From the NCBI GenBank assembly GCA_041659525.1, contig JBAZYC010000001.1, positions 124,001 through 188,000 on the forward strand: a stretch of DNA of 64,000 nucleotides, written 5' to 3'. The notes beneath the pieces are model-generated. The model was given only the letters and a program-made list of their open reading frames with translations, did no database searches and was not told where the DNA came from. The DNA comes from JAAZKV01 sp041659525. Lineage in GTDB: Archaea > Iainarchaeota > Iainarchaeia > Iainarchaeales > JAAZKV01. Positions 8,650-16,899 of this stretch are shown piece after piece; position 1 is the first letter of the stretch; each line of letters opens with the position of its first letter. The translations under genes were made by a program, and so were the position numbers.

Positions 8650-9420
8650 ATGAAAAATTTCCTTTACAAAAAATGGCTTCCTTATAAAAACATACTTTGG
8701 GGGCTAGAAAACGAACAAACCTTTCAAGCTTCAAAAAAAGCAAAAACCATTAACAACCAAAGGATACAACTTTACCACCACACTAAAGACATAACCGAAA
8801 TGCGAGAAATAAAATCAATATTTGAACCAAAAATTCAGCAAGCACTGGAAAAAAACAAAAAAGCATTTGATTTTTTAGCACAAACCGCTATAACTGGAGA
8901 ACAAGTTGACCATCGTTATGCTGCAATACAAAGCTTAACCGAATTAGCAAAACAAGGAATGAGAGAAACTTTACCTTACCTAAAAAAAGCTACAAAAGAC
9001 ACAATTCCAATTAATAGATTTTGGGCAATACAAGGATTATATAATTTATCAAGAAATGGAGAAAAAGAAGCGCTGGCCGCAATTATTGAAATAGCTGAGA
9101 AAAATGCTGATCCCTCCACTCAAAATCGTGCAATTTACAGATTAAATGGTTTAGCTGAACTAGGAATAAAAGACGCTGTCAAAGGATTATCCAAACTAGC
9201 AGTAACTGAAAAAAGATTTACTTCAATTTTAAATCAAGTCGTGAACCTAGCAAAAAAAGGAGAAGTTGATACTCTTACAGCATTAACAGAAATAGCTACA
9301 AAAAACCCAGATAATAACAAACGAATACTCGCAAGAAGCGGGATACGAGCATTAGCGAGGAAGAAAAAAATCAAACAATTAAAAGTAATTCTAAAAAAAG
9401 TAGTTCCAAAAAGAAATTAA
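8650..9420 (+). CDS. HEAT/ARM-like helical-repeat protein
   Basis: 256 residues made almost entirely of paired helices with a repeat length near 35-40: RYAAIQSLTELAKQG, NRFWAIQGLYNLSRNG, QNRAIYRLNGLAELG and SILNQVVNLAKKG each open a repeat, with a Gly at the helix-helix turn. This is the pattern of HEAT or Armadillo repeats, which form a curved scaffold for protein partners. The first 60 residues and the last 20 (very basic) lie outside the repeats. No catalytic motif is present and the partner is unknown. It stands alone between a terminator and a convergent gene. Confidence 0.65.
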   Translation: MKNFLYKKWLPYKNILWGLENEQTFQASKKAKTINNQRIQLYHHTKDITEMREIKSIFEPKIQQALEKNKKAFDFLAQTAITGEQVDHRYAAIQSLTELAKQGMRETLPYLKKATKDTIPINRFWAIQGLYNLSRNGEKEALAAIIEIAEKNADPSTQNRAIYRLNGLAELGIKDAVKGLSKLAVTEKRFTSILNQVVNLAKKGEVDTLTALTEIATKNPDNNKRILARSGIRALARKKKIKQLKVILKKVVPKRN

Positions 9421-9449
9421 AGAAAAACTCTTTTTCCTTAAGATAATAT

Positions 9450-10007
9450 TTATTTTTTGAGTTTTGCTTGTTTTTCTTGAGCCTTTTTTAAAATTTTTAC
9501 AATGAAATTGTACTTAAACTTTGCATATTTTAATCCATTAGAAGAATGAAGAGATGAAGCTTTCTTCTTTAGTAAAGAATATTGTTTCTTTTCCTTTGGA
9601 TGAGAAATTAGATAATCCCTAAACATTAATGCTTTTTCTTTTTCCCCCGAGCCAAAAAAAGTTAAGTGTAAGTGAATCAACCTTGGAATCTTTTTCCCAT
9701 CTACATAATACTTTTGGTAAAAACTCCTCTTACCCATTGTGTGATGATAATTAAATTTAGCTTTTTTTAACAACTTTTTTACAAGAGAAACTTTCTTTTT
9801 TTCAACAATTACTATAACATCAATTACTCCTTTTCCCCCTAAACCAGGAACTGAAGTTGAACCAATATGGTGAACCTCTTTTTTCTCAATTGAACTTAGA
9901 GCTTTACTTAAAAGTTTTTTTTCTTTCAAAAAGAGTTTTGGATAATTCTTTGAATAAGGCTTGAAGAGAAATTTTTCAGAAATTGCTTTTTCTAAAGTTT
10001 TAAGCAT
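9450..10007 (-). CDS. GrpB/UPF0157 family nucleotidyltransferase-like protein
   Basis: About 185 residues. The segment KKEVHHIGSTSVPGLGGKGV followed by IDVIV is the signature of the GrpB family, which has a nucleotidyltransferase fold: the GSTS-PG loop plus the downstream acidic residue lie where such enzymes bind nucleotide and metal. IHLHLTFFG later in the chain is also characteristic. The ATG at 10007 (MLKTLEKA) was preferred to 10022. The family's substrate is not established. It is convergent with the helical-repeat gene and divergent from the next gene. Confidence 0.8.
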   Translation of the reverse strand: MLKTLEKAISEKFLFKPYSKNYPKLFLKEKKLLSKALSSIEKKEVHHIGSTSVPGLGGKGVIDVIVIVEKKKVSLVKKLLKKAKFNYHHTMGKRSFYQKYYVDGKKIPRLIHLHLTFFGSGEKEKALMFRDYLISHPKEKKQYSLLKKKASSLHSSNGLKYAKFKYNFIVKILKKAQEKQAKLKK

Positions 10008-10082
10008 GATTAAATAAAACAAAAAAAGGATATAATTCTTTGCTCAAGAAAAGTTTTTAACTAACAAGAGCAGTATTACTTT

Positions 10083-10787
10083 ATGACGCCACCAGTTGCT
10101 AAACCAAGAATGGTCCAATTACCTGAAACTAATATGTTTCTTACTGGAGTTGATTATAATTTAACTCAACCAGAACACTTATCTGAACTCAAACGACAGG
10201 GTGTAAAAAAAGTTTTTTTCTTGTTCCCAACTAGCCAAAAACAACTTGATGCAACTGGAGAATTTAAGGAACACCCAAGCGACAAAATGGATCTAATGGA
10301 TCTTTACAGGAGATTCAAAATTGATCCGCTAATTGCAACTAAACTTCAAGAAAATGGAATCCAAATAACTTCACTTTTAAGAAACCCACAAAACTTTAGA
10401 AGTTACGAATCCTTTGAAAAAGAAGCTAAGCAAGTAAAAGGAAAATTTGTTATCCAATGTATTCACGGCAGACATGCTAGTGCGGCTTATGCTATGTACC
10501 ATTTAGCAAAATCCTCTCCACTTAATTATGAACAAATTAGAGGGATTTTTGCCAGAGCTGGTTTTAGTGGCTCAGATATTGTAAGAATGGGGGAGTTCTT
10601 GGCTTGTGCTAATGTTAATGTAATTGAAATGGTTGCTGAGAAGCACAAACTACTTGGAGCAAAGCAAAAATCTATTTTAAGAAACTTGAAAAAGATTAGA
10701 AAACAAGAAAGATTTACTGCAACAGGAACTGGCGGATCAAATAGAATCAAGTCTTCCCCACTGCACAAAAATCATGGAAGGCACTAA
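10083..10787 (+). CDS. Cysteine-phosphatase-like protein with a disturbed P-loop
   Basis: 234 residues. The central part has the look of a dual-specificity/tyrosine phosphatase: an early strand (VKKVFFLFP), a middle segment with Asp, and KGKFVIQCIHGRHASAAYAM, followed by a helix YHLAK and a basic C-terminus. In active enzymes the loop is HC-x5-R; here the Cys is preceded by Gln and the Arg is at Cys+4 rather than Cys+6. It may be an inactive or changed phosphatase. The last 40 residues are Lys/Arg-rich. Assignment rests on fold resemblance and is only moderately sure. Confidence 0.5.
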   Translation: MTPPVAKPRMVQLPETNMFLTGVDYNLTQPEHLSELKRQGVKKVFFLFPTSQKQLDATGEFKEHPSDKMDLMDLYRRFKIDPLIATKLQENGIQITSLLRNPQNFRSYESFEKEAKQVKGKFVIQCIHGRHASAAYAMYHLAKSSPLNYEQIRGIFARAGFSGSDIVRMGEFLACANVNVIEMVAEKHKLLGAKQKSILRNLKKIRKQERFTATGTGGSNRIKSSPLHKNHGRH

Positions 10788-10824
10788 ATTAGGTTTAAGA
10801 AAAACTTTTTTTCTTTAAGAAATA

Positions 10825-11703
10825 ATGAATTTTTTCAATAAACCAAAGTATTTTATTGAAAAGAATAGAATGTTTATTATGCCAAGAAATTTTTTGAGTA
10901 AAGCTTATTCTCGTGCACGTGTTAAAGTAATAAAACGCGTAAGTAAACCCACTCAACAAAATAGACTTAGAGTGGATGCAAAAATAATTTCGAGGGGCTT
11001 GCTTACCCTCTTTAATCCCTCCATGTCTTTAAGCCAAGCGGATGCGGTTTCGAAAGCTACTGCAAAAAAAGTATATTTGACTAGCTTTATGTTTGGCCGC
11101 AAATACGATGGAACCTACTTCCCCCTCACAGGACACATTCGAGTGAATAAAAAAGACTTTACTTTTTCCAGAAGAACTAGTATAATTGCCCACGAATTGA
11201 TACACAAGCAATTACTTGGGAAAGGCGATCCCATTTGGGCAAATTCATTTGGAGGATATTTTGGATTTATCTTCCCATTGACGAGGAACCAGCACGGTAA
11301 GTCTCAAATCAAACCAAAGAACCCGCTGGACCTTAAAGCGTGGGCAAGGAACGAGGCGTTGTTTGGGGAAAATGGTAAAACAGAAATTACGTTGGTTGAA
11401 AAGGACATCAAAAAATTGTCAAGTCAACCCTATATAAGAGAGTATAAAACTGAAAAATTAGTACCTGAATCACCCAATGGATTAGGATACCGCATAGGGA
11501 CATACGCACTTGCCTTTGAAATTAGATTTGGAAAACCCGGAATAGGATTAATGATATTAAAAGAAACCGCGAACGGAACCCCTTTTTCGCTAGCAGTTAG
11601 AAATGCGGAAGAAGGAAAATATGACCAAGCACTTAATAGTTGGAAGGAAAAAAATCCATTCATGAACAAGTACCTACAATTATTTTACGCCCAAAACAAA
11701 TAA
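10825..11703 (+). CDS. Putative zinc metallopeptidase with HELIH motif
   Basis: 292 residues with no recognised family beyond the zinc signature. TSIIAHELIHKQLLG gives His123-Glu124 and His127, the HExxH pattern of zincin peptidases; a third ligand could be the Glu in YALAFEIRFG or in NEALFGE, in the helices after it. The N-terminal 55 residues are strongly basic and have no signal peptide, so the protein is probably cytosolic. Internal starts at residues 16 and 19 are possible. It has no operon partner. The motif alone is short, so the peptidase call is moderate. Confidence 0.5.
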   Translation: MNFFNKPKYFIEKNRMFIMPRNFLSKAYSRARVKVIKRVSKPTQQNRLRVDAKIISRGLLTLFNPSMSLSQADAVSKATAKKVYLTSFMFGRKYDGTYFPLTGHIRVNKKDFTFSRRTSIIAHELIHKQLLGKGDPIWANSFGGYFGFIFPLTRNQHGKSQIKPKNPLDLKAWARNEALFGENGKTEITLVEKDIKKLSSQPYIREYKTEKLVPESPNGLGYRIGTYALAFEIRFGKPGIGLMILKETANGTPFSLAVRNAEEGKYDQALNSWKEKNPFMNKYLQLFYAQNK

Positions 11704-11759
11704 GGAATAAACTCTTTTTCTTTAAGAAAAACTCTTTTGTTATGTTGTTTTTTTATACA

Positions 11760-12200
11760 TAACCTGGCTATTTGCCCCGGTTCCACTACTTTTTGTTTTT
11801 GAGTACCTTTAATTTCACCCAAACTTCACTTTGCACAATTTCTAGGACATTCTTCCCAATAAGAAGAAAATTGAAGGATAATTAACTCACTTGAAAAAAA
11901 GGTTTTTGGGGTTGTGAGATAATAAAGAAAGGGTGTTAGGAATAGCACTAACAACCCCTGTTCCTCTTGACCCAGGACTTTTTCACCCCAAATTTTCCCT
12001 TTTCCAATTTCACCCAAAAATAGAGTTAACTTAACCCCTAACCCAACAAGAGCTTATTCAATCCCCAAAAGGATCTTCTTTTGAGCCCATCTTTACCCTA
12101 GAGCTTTTGCCTCACTTTTGGTTTTGGCCACCCAAAGGAATCTTTCTACATAACTATTTAGGCCACCTTTGGCTTTCACCCCACTTTCAAGAGGCTAGCG
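11760..12200 (-). ncRNA. Candidate structured non-coding RNA region, identity unknown
   Basis: The 715 bases between 11703 and 12419 hold no convincing gene, yet the part 11760-12200 is visibly richer in G on the minus strand than its surroundings and full of complementary segments: GGGGTT/AACCCC (11908-11913/11953-11958) stacked on GTTAG/CTAAC (11935-11939/11948-11952); CCAAAGG/CCTTTGG (12132-12138/12166-12172); GCCTC/GAGGC (12109-12113/12191-12195). The LAGLIDADG gene lies directly upstream on the same strand. RNase P RNA, SRP RNA and a group I intron were considered; none of their conserved cores could be confirmed by eye. The piece 12200-12418 shows nothing recognisable. Confidence 0.35.
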
Positions 12201-12418
12201 TACTTCCACTACTAAATTATTGCCATATCAATTTGTAAAAATACTCGAATATTGTGAAGGAATTTTACAGGATAACGGAGGTTATATTGATTCCTGAGGG
12301 TCAAAATTGAGTGGTTTTGAGCACACGAAAGAGTTAAAACGATTCAAATTGACAAAATGACGCATTATAAAGAAAGTTACGTCAATATGCACTTCAAAAT
12401 TGATTTCAATACGCTTGG

Positions 12419-13066
12419 CTAAGGAGCCATTTGCTTGGTTGGACGGTTCGGTCGATTATTGCCCTGGCTTGGAGCAATCCAAGAATTTAAATCAAAGTCT
12501 TTGTTATGTACAAGTCCTGGTGAGGTTTGCTCAAAATTAGATGAAATATGATTAGGATTTTCTTTTAACACCACTTCAACATCTTGCGTAGTCCACTTCT
12601 TTTTCACCATTCTTTGATTCATTTGATCCCTCAATCCACAAACCCTAAGCAACCCTTCTTTAGTGAGATGCCTTTTTGATTGAATAATCTCAATAGCTTC
12701 GCACCAAAGCAGATAATCCTTGCCTTTGCTTGTATGAAACTCCAAATCCTTAAAGTAATCCTTTACCACCAAAGCCTCACTAAGGCTTTTTGTATAAAAG
12801 TAACCAGTATCTCTAAAATTAGCATTAGTTTCTGCTCTTCTTTGTATTTGAATTGAACCAATCCCAAGGGTTTGCTTAATTTCATTTAAAATGGGCAAAT
12901 CACAACTAGTTACTCTGAAACTAGGTTTTATAACAAAAAGACAAGGATTTTTTATATTATTTTTGCGAATGGTTTTTCTTGGCTTGCGATCAATGTTCTT
13001 TCCAAGCCCAATCGAGAAGCAACCTTCCCCCTCAACAAAACCCAAAATATAATCCTTTGAAAGCAT
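12419..13066 (-). CDS. LAGLIDADG homing endonuclease
   Basis: 215 residues. YILGFVEGEGCFSIGL at residues 6-21 is the LAGLIDADG helix with its catalytic acid (Glu14), and YLLWCEAIEIIQSKRHLTKE is the conserved C-terminal region of the same family. Only one motif copy is present, so the enzyme should act as a homodimer cutting a long near-palindromic DNA site. Such genes normally sit inside introns or inteins or move alone; here the ORF is free-standing upstream of a structured non-coding stretch on the same strand. The C-terminal tail after about residue 190 is polar and looks disordered. Confidence 0.85.
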   Translation of the reverse strand: MLSKDYILGFVEGEGCFSIGLGKNIDRKPRKTIRKNNIKNPCLFVIKPSFRVTSCDLPILNEIKQTLGIGSIQIQRRAETNANFRDTGYFYTKSLSEALVVKDYFKDLEFHTSKGKDYLLWCEAIEIIQSKRHLTKEGLLRVCGLRDQMNQRMVKKKWTTQDVEVVLKENPNHISSNFEQTSPGLVHNKDFDLNSWIAPSQGNNRPNRPTKQMAP

Positions 13067-13219
13067 TAAGGAACTCTGATTTTGTTATTTTTAAACACTT
13101 TGGAAGTGAAATGCCGGCAATACTTAAAAAATTTATTTTTGGTTAAAAATTAATAGTGTCCAATAAATTGAGGCATATAAAATCCAAAGGTTTAAACAAA
13201 CATTTACTCAAAATCAAGT

Positions 13220-14203
13220 ATGGTAATACGCAAAATTAGTTCTAAACATAAACATTCCTCAAAAAAAACACCAAAACAAATAACTCTTGACAATTATCTA
13301 ACGCATCAATATGAACTCAGCGTTATCTTAAATGAAAGTGTAAAAAAAACACAAAAAAACATTAACAAATCAATTGAAGCAACAAACCAACTTATTAAAC
13401 AATTCAATGAAAATAACCCCCCTACCCCAACCAACTCAAGCTTTTGGCACACTCCATTCTTCGGACTTATTCTACTTTTAGGGCTAATTATTTTTGGATG
13501 TTTAACATTTTTTGTTTTAGCCTTATCTAATAAAAGCAGTCTGTGGGCAGGTTATATGACCAGTGCAATAATTATAGCCCTTTGTGCAATTATAATCAAT
13601 GTTGCAAGTTTTTCTGCTGATGAAAAATTTAAAACCAAATTAAAAAAACTTGAAATAACCCTTGTAATTGCTGCCTTATGCATATCCTTAATAGGAATTG
13701 CTCAAAACCAACTTACTCTTGAAGCAAACGAAAAAATGATAAACTATGCCCAAGAGCAATCAACACTTGTTCAAGAACAAATTGGAAGGACTGCAAAAAT
13801 TTCTTTTTCTTATCCTTTTGGTCAACTGACGCAAGATACAAACATGTCAACAGGTTTTTGGATTGAAAATACTGGATATAGAACTATTTTACTCGAACCC
13901 CATTGCGTCTTGTTTGTCAAATGTGATGATTTAAATGAATTAACTTATAATTTAGCTCCTGCTCGTGTTGTTTCAGTAGCCACTGAAAGATCTGTTGAAG
14001 ATTTCAATTTTTTTGAAAAAGGATCATTAATACTAAAAATTGGGGACAGGGCATTTTTTAGTACCCCAAATCAAATAGATCAAGAATTTTCAATTGACTC
14101 AAATAGAATAAAAAATAATCACAATTGTTTTGTTTCATGCATAATTAGAACCATAGATTATCAAAGAATAGGGGATGCAAATATTCAGATAAAACAAAAT
14201 TAG
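13220..14203 (+). CDS. Three-helix membrane protein with a coiled-coil N-terminus
   Basis: 327 residues, not recognised. A basic, helical N-terminal part (residues 25-70, Asn/Lys-rich) is followed by three membrane segments: about 78-102 (FFGLILLLGLIIFGCLTFFV), 110-132 and 148-165. After a further charged helix, the C-terminal 140 residues form a beta-rich domain (SFSYPFGQLTQ, NTGYRTILLEP) that could lie outside the membrane. It overlaps nothing but is only 9 bases upstream of another membrane protein gene, so the two are likely co-expressed. The stretch lies between a homing endonuclease gene and a convergent HEPN-like pair. Confidence 0.6.
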   Translation: MVIRKISSKHKHSSKKTPKQITLDNYLTHQYELSVILNESVKKTQKNINKSIEATNQLIKQFNENNPPTPTNSSFWHTPFFGLILLLGLIIFGCLTFFVLALSNKSSLWAGYMTSAIIIALCAIIINVASFSADEKFKTKLKKLEITLVIAALCISLIGIAQNQLTLEANEKMINYAQEQSTLVQEQIGRTAKISFSYPFGQLTQDTNMSTGFWIENTGYRTILLEPHCVLFVKCDDLNELTYNLAPARVVSVATERSVEDFNFFEKGSLILKIGDRAFFSTPNQIDQEFSIDSNRIKNNHNCFVSCIIRTIDYQRIGDANIQIKQN

Positions 14204-14212
14204 GTGAACTAA

Positions 14213-14677
14213 ATGATATCTAGTAAAAATGATTTGCTTAATTACATTATTGAACTATCCAAAAACGAACTTGACAACAAAAAAGATACTAGAGGAAGTT
14301 TGCTTATGTACCTAAGCATCTTTTATGCAGTTGTTTTTGGTGCATTAAGTGGTGGGCTTATTGGATCAATTACCCAAAGCGCAACAGGATTAATACAATC
14401 TTTCCCAAGCCCGTGGGGATCTATATTCGCAACAATTTTTGTTTTAATTATCCTTATGGCTCTACTTATTGTTCCTTACTGGATAGAAAGTATGATTTCA
14501 AACAAAACTAATGAACAAAAAAATTTAAATAAAATAATTCAAGAAGGAACAAAATTAAAACAAAATTGGGAACTAGTGCCCCTAGAAAAAAGAAAAGAAT
14601 ACTTCAAATTTGTGAAAGAAGAGTTTTCAAAAAAAGAAAATGAAAATTTAAATAATATTATAATACCATGGGAATAA
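14213..14677 (+). CDS. Two-helix membrane protein
   Basis: 154 residues, not recognised. Two hydrophobic segments lie at about residues 36-60 (LSIFYAVVFGALSGGLIGSI) and 70-95 (IFATIFVLIILMALLIVPYW), joined by a short loop; both ends are charged and probably cytosolic. The gene follows the preceding membrane protein by 9 bases with a GGTGA-type site just before the ATG, so the pair is probably one operon and perhaps one complex. Confidence 0.6.
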   Translation: MISSKNDLLNYIIELSKNELDNKKDTRGSLLMYLSIFYAVVFGALSGGLIGSITQSATGLIQSFPSPWGSIFATIFVLIILMALLIVPYWIESMISNKTNEQKNLNKIIQEGTKLKQNWELVPLEKRKEYFKFVKEEFSKKENENLNNIIIPWE

Positions 14678-14695
14678 TTTTAATCACCCAGCACA

Positions 14696-14723
14696 TTTTT
14701 CATGCCCTTTTCATCATGAAAAA
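14696..14723. terminator. Perfect hairpin between convergent genes
   Basis: TTTTTCATG (14696-14704) and CATGAAAAA (14715-14723) form a 9-base stem with a ten-base loop. It lies between the plus-strand operon ending at 14677 and the minus-strand operon ending at 14781, and its A/T flanks could end transcription in both directions. Confidence 0.55.
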
Positions 14724-14780
14724 AATAGACCTTATTAAAAAAAAGTAAATTAACTATAAATGAGACATTTCAAAAAAAGT

Positions 14781-15386
14781 CTAATATTCAGGAATTTTAA
14801 TTTTTAAATTTGTTAGGAGTTTGTTTAATGCTTTAGCAGAAGATATTGACTTGCTATCAGCAACCATACTTTCTACAACCCCAAGTGAGTTAGCATCAAA
14901 CTTTTCATGAGCATAATCATTCCCATTCTTACGGATCTTGTGTGCCAAAGCTTTATTCTCACCACTAAGATTACATTCAATCACACCATATAAATTTTTA
15001 CAATGCTCGCAATCAAATTCACTTTTTAGCGTATCCTCTAGCACAGCCCTCGAAACAAGACAAGCCTCCTTAGGAAAACCAAAAATAAACAAGTTCTCCT
15101 GAGACCTAGTCCAGAGTAAACTATCTTTTTTCAAAATATACGTCTTAACCTTCCCCATCACCTTTTTCATATAAAACCCAGATCGTTCCTTAATAGTGCA
15201 TGTTTGCGCAGGATAATAAGAAATAAGATATTCTAAACTCTCCAAAGTATCTATATAGCCCCTCTCAAAATTAGGGTCTTTGAAATGTTCTCTAAAAACA
15301 GACTTTTCGGAAGCTAAAAAAGAATTAATTTTTTCAATCGCTGCTTGTCGCCCAGCATTTATACTATCAAGTTCTGTTGCAATCAT
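14781..15386 (-). CDS. DUF4145/HEPN-like protein
   Basis: 201 residues, all helical. The C-terminal half contains VSRAVLEDTLKSEF, a small CEHC cysteine pair and KIRKNGNDYAHE; the R/K-x-G/N-N-x-x-A/H-H pattern after an acidic helix is typical of DUF4145 proteins of the HEPN clan, some of which are RNases in toxin-antitoxin or defence systems. The gene starts 6 bases after the membrane-protein gene upstream on the same strand, so the two form a tight pair. Function is unknown; the family call rests on the last helical segment. Confidence 0.55.
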   Translation of the reverse strand: MIATELDSINAGRQAAIEKINSFLASEKSVFREHFKDPNFERGYIDTLESLEYLISYYPAQTCTIKERSGFYMKKVMGKVKTYILKKDSLLWTRSQENLFIFGFPKEACLVSRAVLEDTLKSEFDCEHCKNLYGVIECNLSGENKALAHKIRKNGNDYAHEKFDANSLGVVESMVADSKSISSAKALNKLLTNLKIKIPEY

Positions 15387-15392
15387 ATGAAC

Positions 15393-15995
15393 CTACCTAA
15401 ACCGCGCCTTCAATCTTTTTCTTATCCCCGCTAATTTTTTCGACTTTGAATTTAAGAAATAAAAAATAAGAATACATATTATGATGTTTGCTAAGAATAC
15501 CTCCCAAAAGTCAACTATAAATAAACCTTTTAGCACAATATCATTTCCATTAAATACACCCCACACCCACCAGTCAAAAAACACAGCCGCAAAACTCAAA
15601 AGACCTGCAAAAGAGAGTAAGAATATCGCAGACTCATCCAGGGCTTGATCTAAATAAAATTTCGAGAGGTCAGCAAACACAACCGAATTAATTTTTTTAT
15701 TTTCAAGATTTTCTTTCAAAAATTTTTCATAATCCTTTGCAGGGTTTCTAACTGGTTGCGATATTTGATAGCAAATCCATAATAACAGACCCATAAACAA
15801 AAAAGGCAACGAGAATAAAATTGAACTCACTATATACTGCACCCAATCAAACCACCCTGCTGGAGAAACACCTAAAATAATAGTTTGATATACTGCCCCT
15901 GGAATAAAAAATGCAAATAACAGAATAAGCTTCTGAAATAGTTTTGTATCATTTAAACTCAAAAAGGCACTAACAATTCCAGAATCCATACTCAA
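15393..15995 (-). CDS. Four-helix membrane protein
   Basis: 200 residues with four hydrophobic segments: about 20-43 (ILLFAFFIPGAVYQTII), 52-78 (YIVSSILFSLPFLFMGLLLW), 122-147 and 160-182, and a basic tail. The opening resembles membrane proteins of the DUF6338 kind, but this is not secure. Its partner is the HEPN-like gene 6 bases downstream. The pair faces the other two-gene membrane operon across the hairpin at 14696. Confidence 0.6.
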   Translation of the reverse strand: MSMDSGIVSAFLSLNDTKLFQKLILLFAFFIPGAVYQTIILGVSPAGWFDWVQYIVSSILFSLPFLFMGLLLWICYQISQPVRNPAKDYEKFLKENLENKKINSVVFADLSKFYLDQALDESAIFLLSFAGLLSFAAVFFDWWVWGVFNGNDIVLKGLFIVDFWEVFLANIIICILIFYFLNSKSKKLAGIRKRLKARFR

Positions 15996-16105
15996 AAATA
16001 TAACCTCAAAAAGCTTTTAATCCAGCTTTTAACCTTCTTCTCATTGGGTTTTGATTTGTTTTCTTAAAAACCCCTTAAACGCACCCACAAGCTTCTTTCT
16101 CTTCT

Positions 16106-16339
16106 TCACTTTCGCTCATTTAACCTTTTTTGAACTCTTTGCAGGTGTCGGATTGTCGCATCAAGTTTTTGTTTGTCAATAAAAGCTAACGTAGCGACGT
16201 GTCTATGGTATTTGAGTTTTGTGAGTCTTATTTCGATTTTTCTTGAGAGTTCTGCTCTAGCAACAGGACTCTTAGGCAGAACCCCAAAGCGCTTGTGTGG
16301 GTTTTTCACGCTGAGCTTGTAAACCTTGTAAGGCAACAT
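16106..16339 (-). CDS. Small basic hypothetical protein
   Basis: About 77 residues, rich in Lys, Arg and His, with the C-terminal half a single amphipathic helix (LDATIRHLQRVQKRLNE). Not recognised. ATG at 16339 (MLPYKVYKL) chosen over TTG at 16345. Its downstream side runs into an AT-rich stretch. Confidence 0.5.
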   Translation of the reverse strand: MLPYKVYKLSVKNPHKRFGVLPKSPVARAELSRKIEIRLTKLKYHRHVATLAFIDKQKLDATIRHLQRVQKRLNERK

Positions 16340-16439
16340 AAGCAAAATACTCTTTTCAAAAATAAAAAACCATAGGTAAAATAGTGTCCAAGAAAATGAG
16401 TTTTTAGGATGTGTTGTCTACAAAAAAATTAAAGTAAAA

Positions 16440-16811
16440 TTACTTTTTTCCTCTTACTATTTCTCTTCTTGCTTGGAGTAGAATTCTAATTAGTCCTTCT
16501 CTGTCTTTCAAAGCAAGAGGGTTTTGATATTCACCTAATTTGTAATAAGTTTCTTCACTTAATCTTGTTCCAGTTCCTTTGAATCTAAAAGTCCCTTGCA
16601 CAGGTTCCACGCTAGTTAGTTTGAATACTTCTTTTTGAAGTTGTTTAGGAGTCATTTTTTCTAATTGAACTTTAATCCTCGCCAAATCTGCATTCATTCC
16701 AGTTGGACGTCTCTCTACTATTTGCACTCTCTTAATTTCCCCAAACCTTAAAGTAGAATTAGGTTTGAATGAACGAACTTTCTTTGCTCCGCCAAAACTT
16801 CTAACAACCAT
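16440..16811 (-). CDS. Basic hypothetical protein
   Basis: About 123 residues starting MVVRSFGGAKKVRS. Not recognised. It has a basic N-terminal region, a helical middle (LARIKVQLEKMTPKQLQKEV) and a mixed C-terminal part with several Arg. The start at 16811 was preferred to 16823 because neighbours begin MV. It is divergent from the isocyanide-synthase homologue. Confidence 0.55.
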   Translation of the reverse strand: MVVRSFGGAKKVRSFKPNSTLRFGEIKRVQIVERRPTGMNADLARIKVQLEKMTPKQLQKEVFKLTSVEPVQGTFRFKGTGTRLSEETYYKLGEYQNPLALKDREGLIRILLQARREIVRGKK

Positions 16812-16869
16812 AAACAATAACACTCATTGAGGGTTAATAAAACTATTTCAAATCAAAATCCCAGTAGAA

Positions 16870-16877
16870 TTTATATA
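16870..16877 (+). promoter_or_regulatory. TATA box of the gene at 16900
   Basis: TTTATATA ends 22 bases before the ATG at 16900, giving a leaderless transcript for the isocyanide-synthase homologue. Confidence 0.55.
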
Positions 16878-16899
16878 CTAACTTTGAAGTATATTTGTT

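Noticed and set aside
11704..12418. Ribosomal RNA fragment
   Set aside because: G-rich and structured, but no conserved 16S or 23S core sequence could be read.
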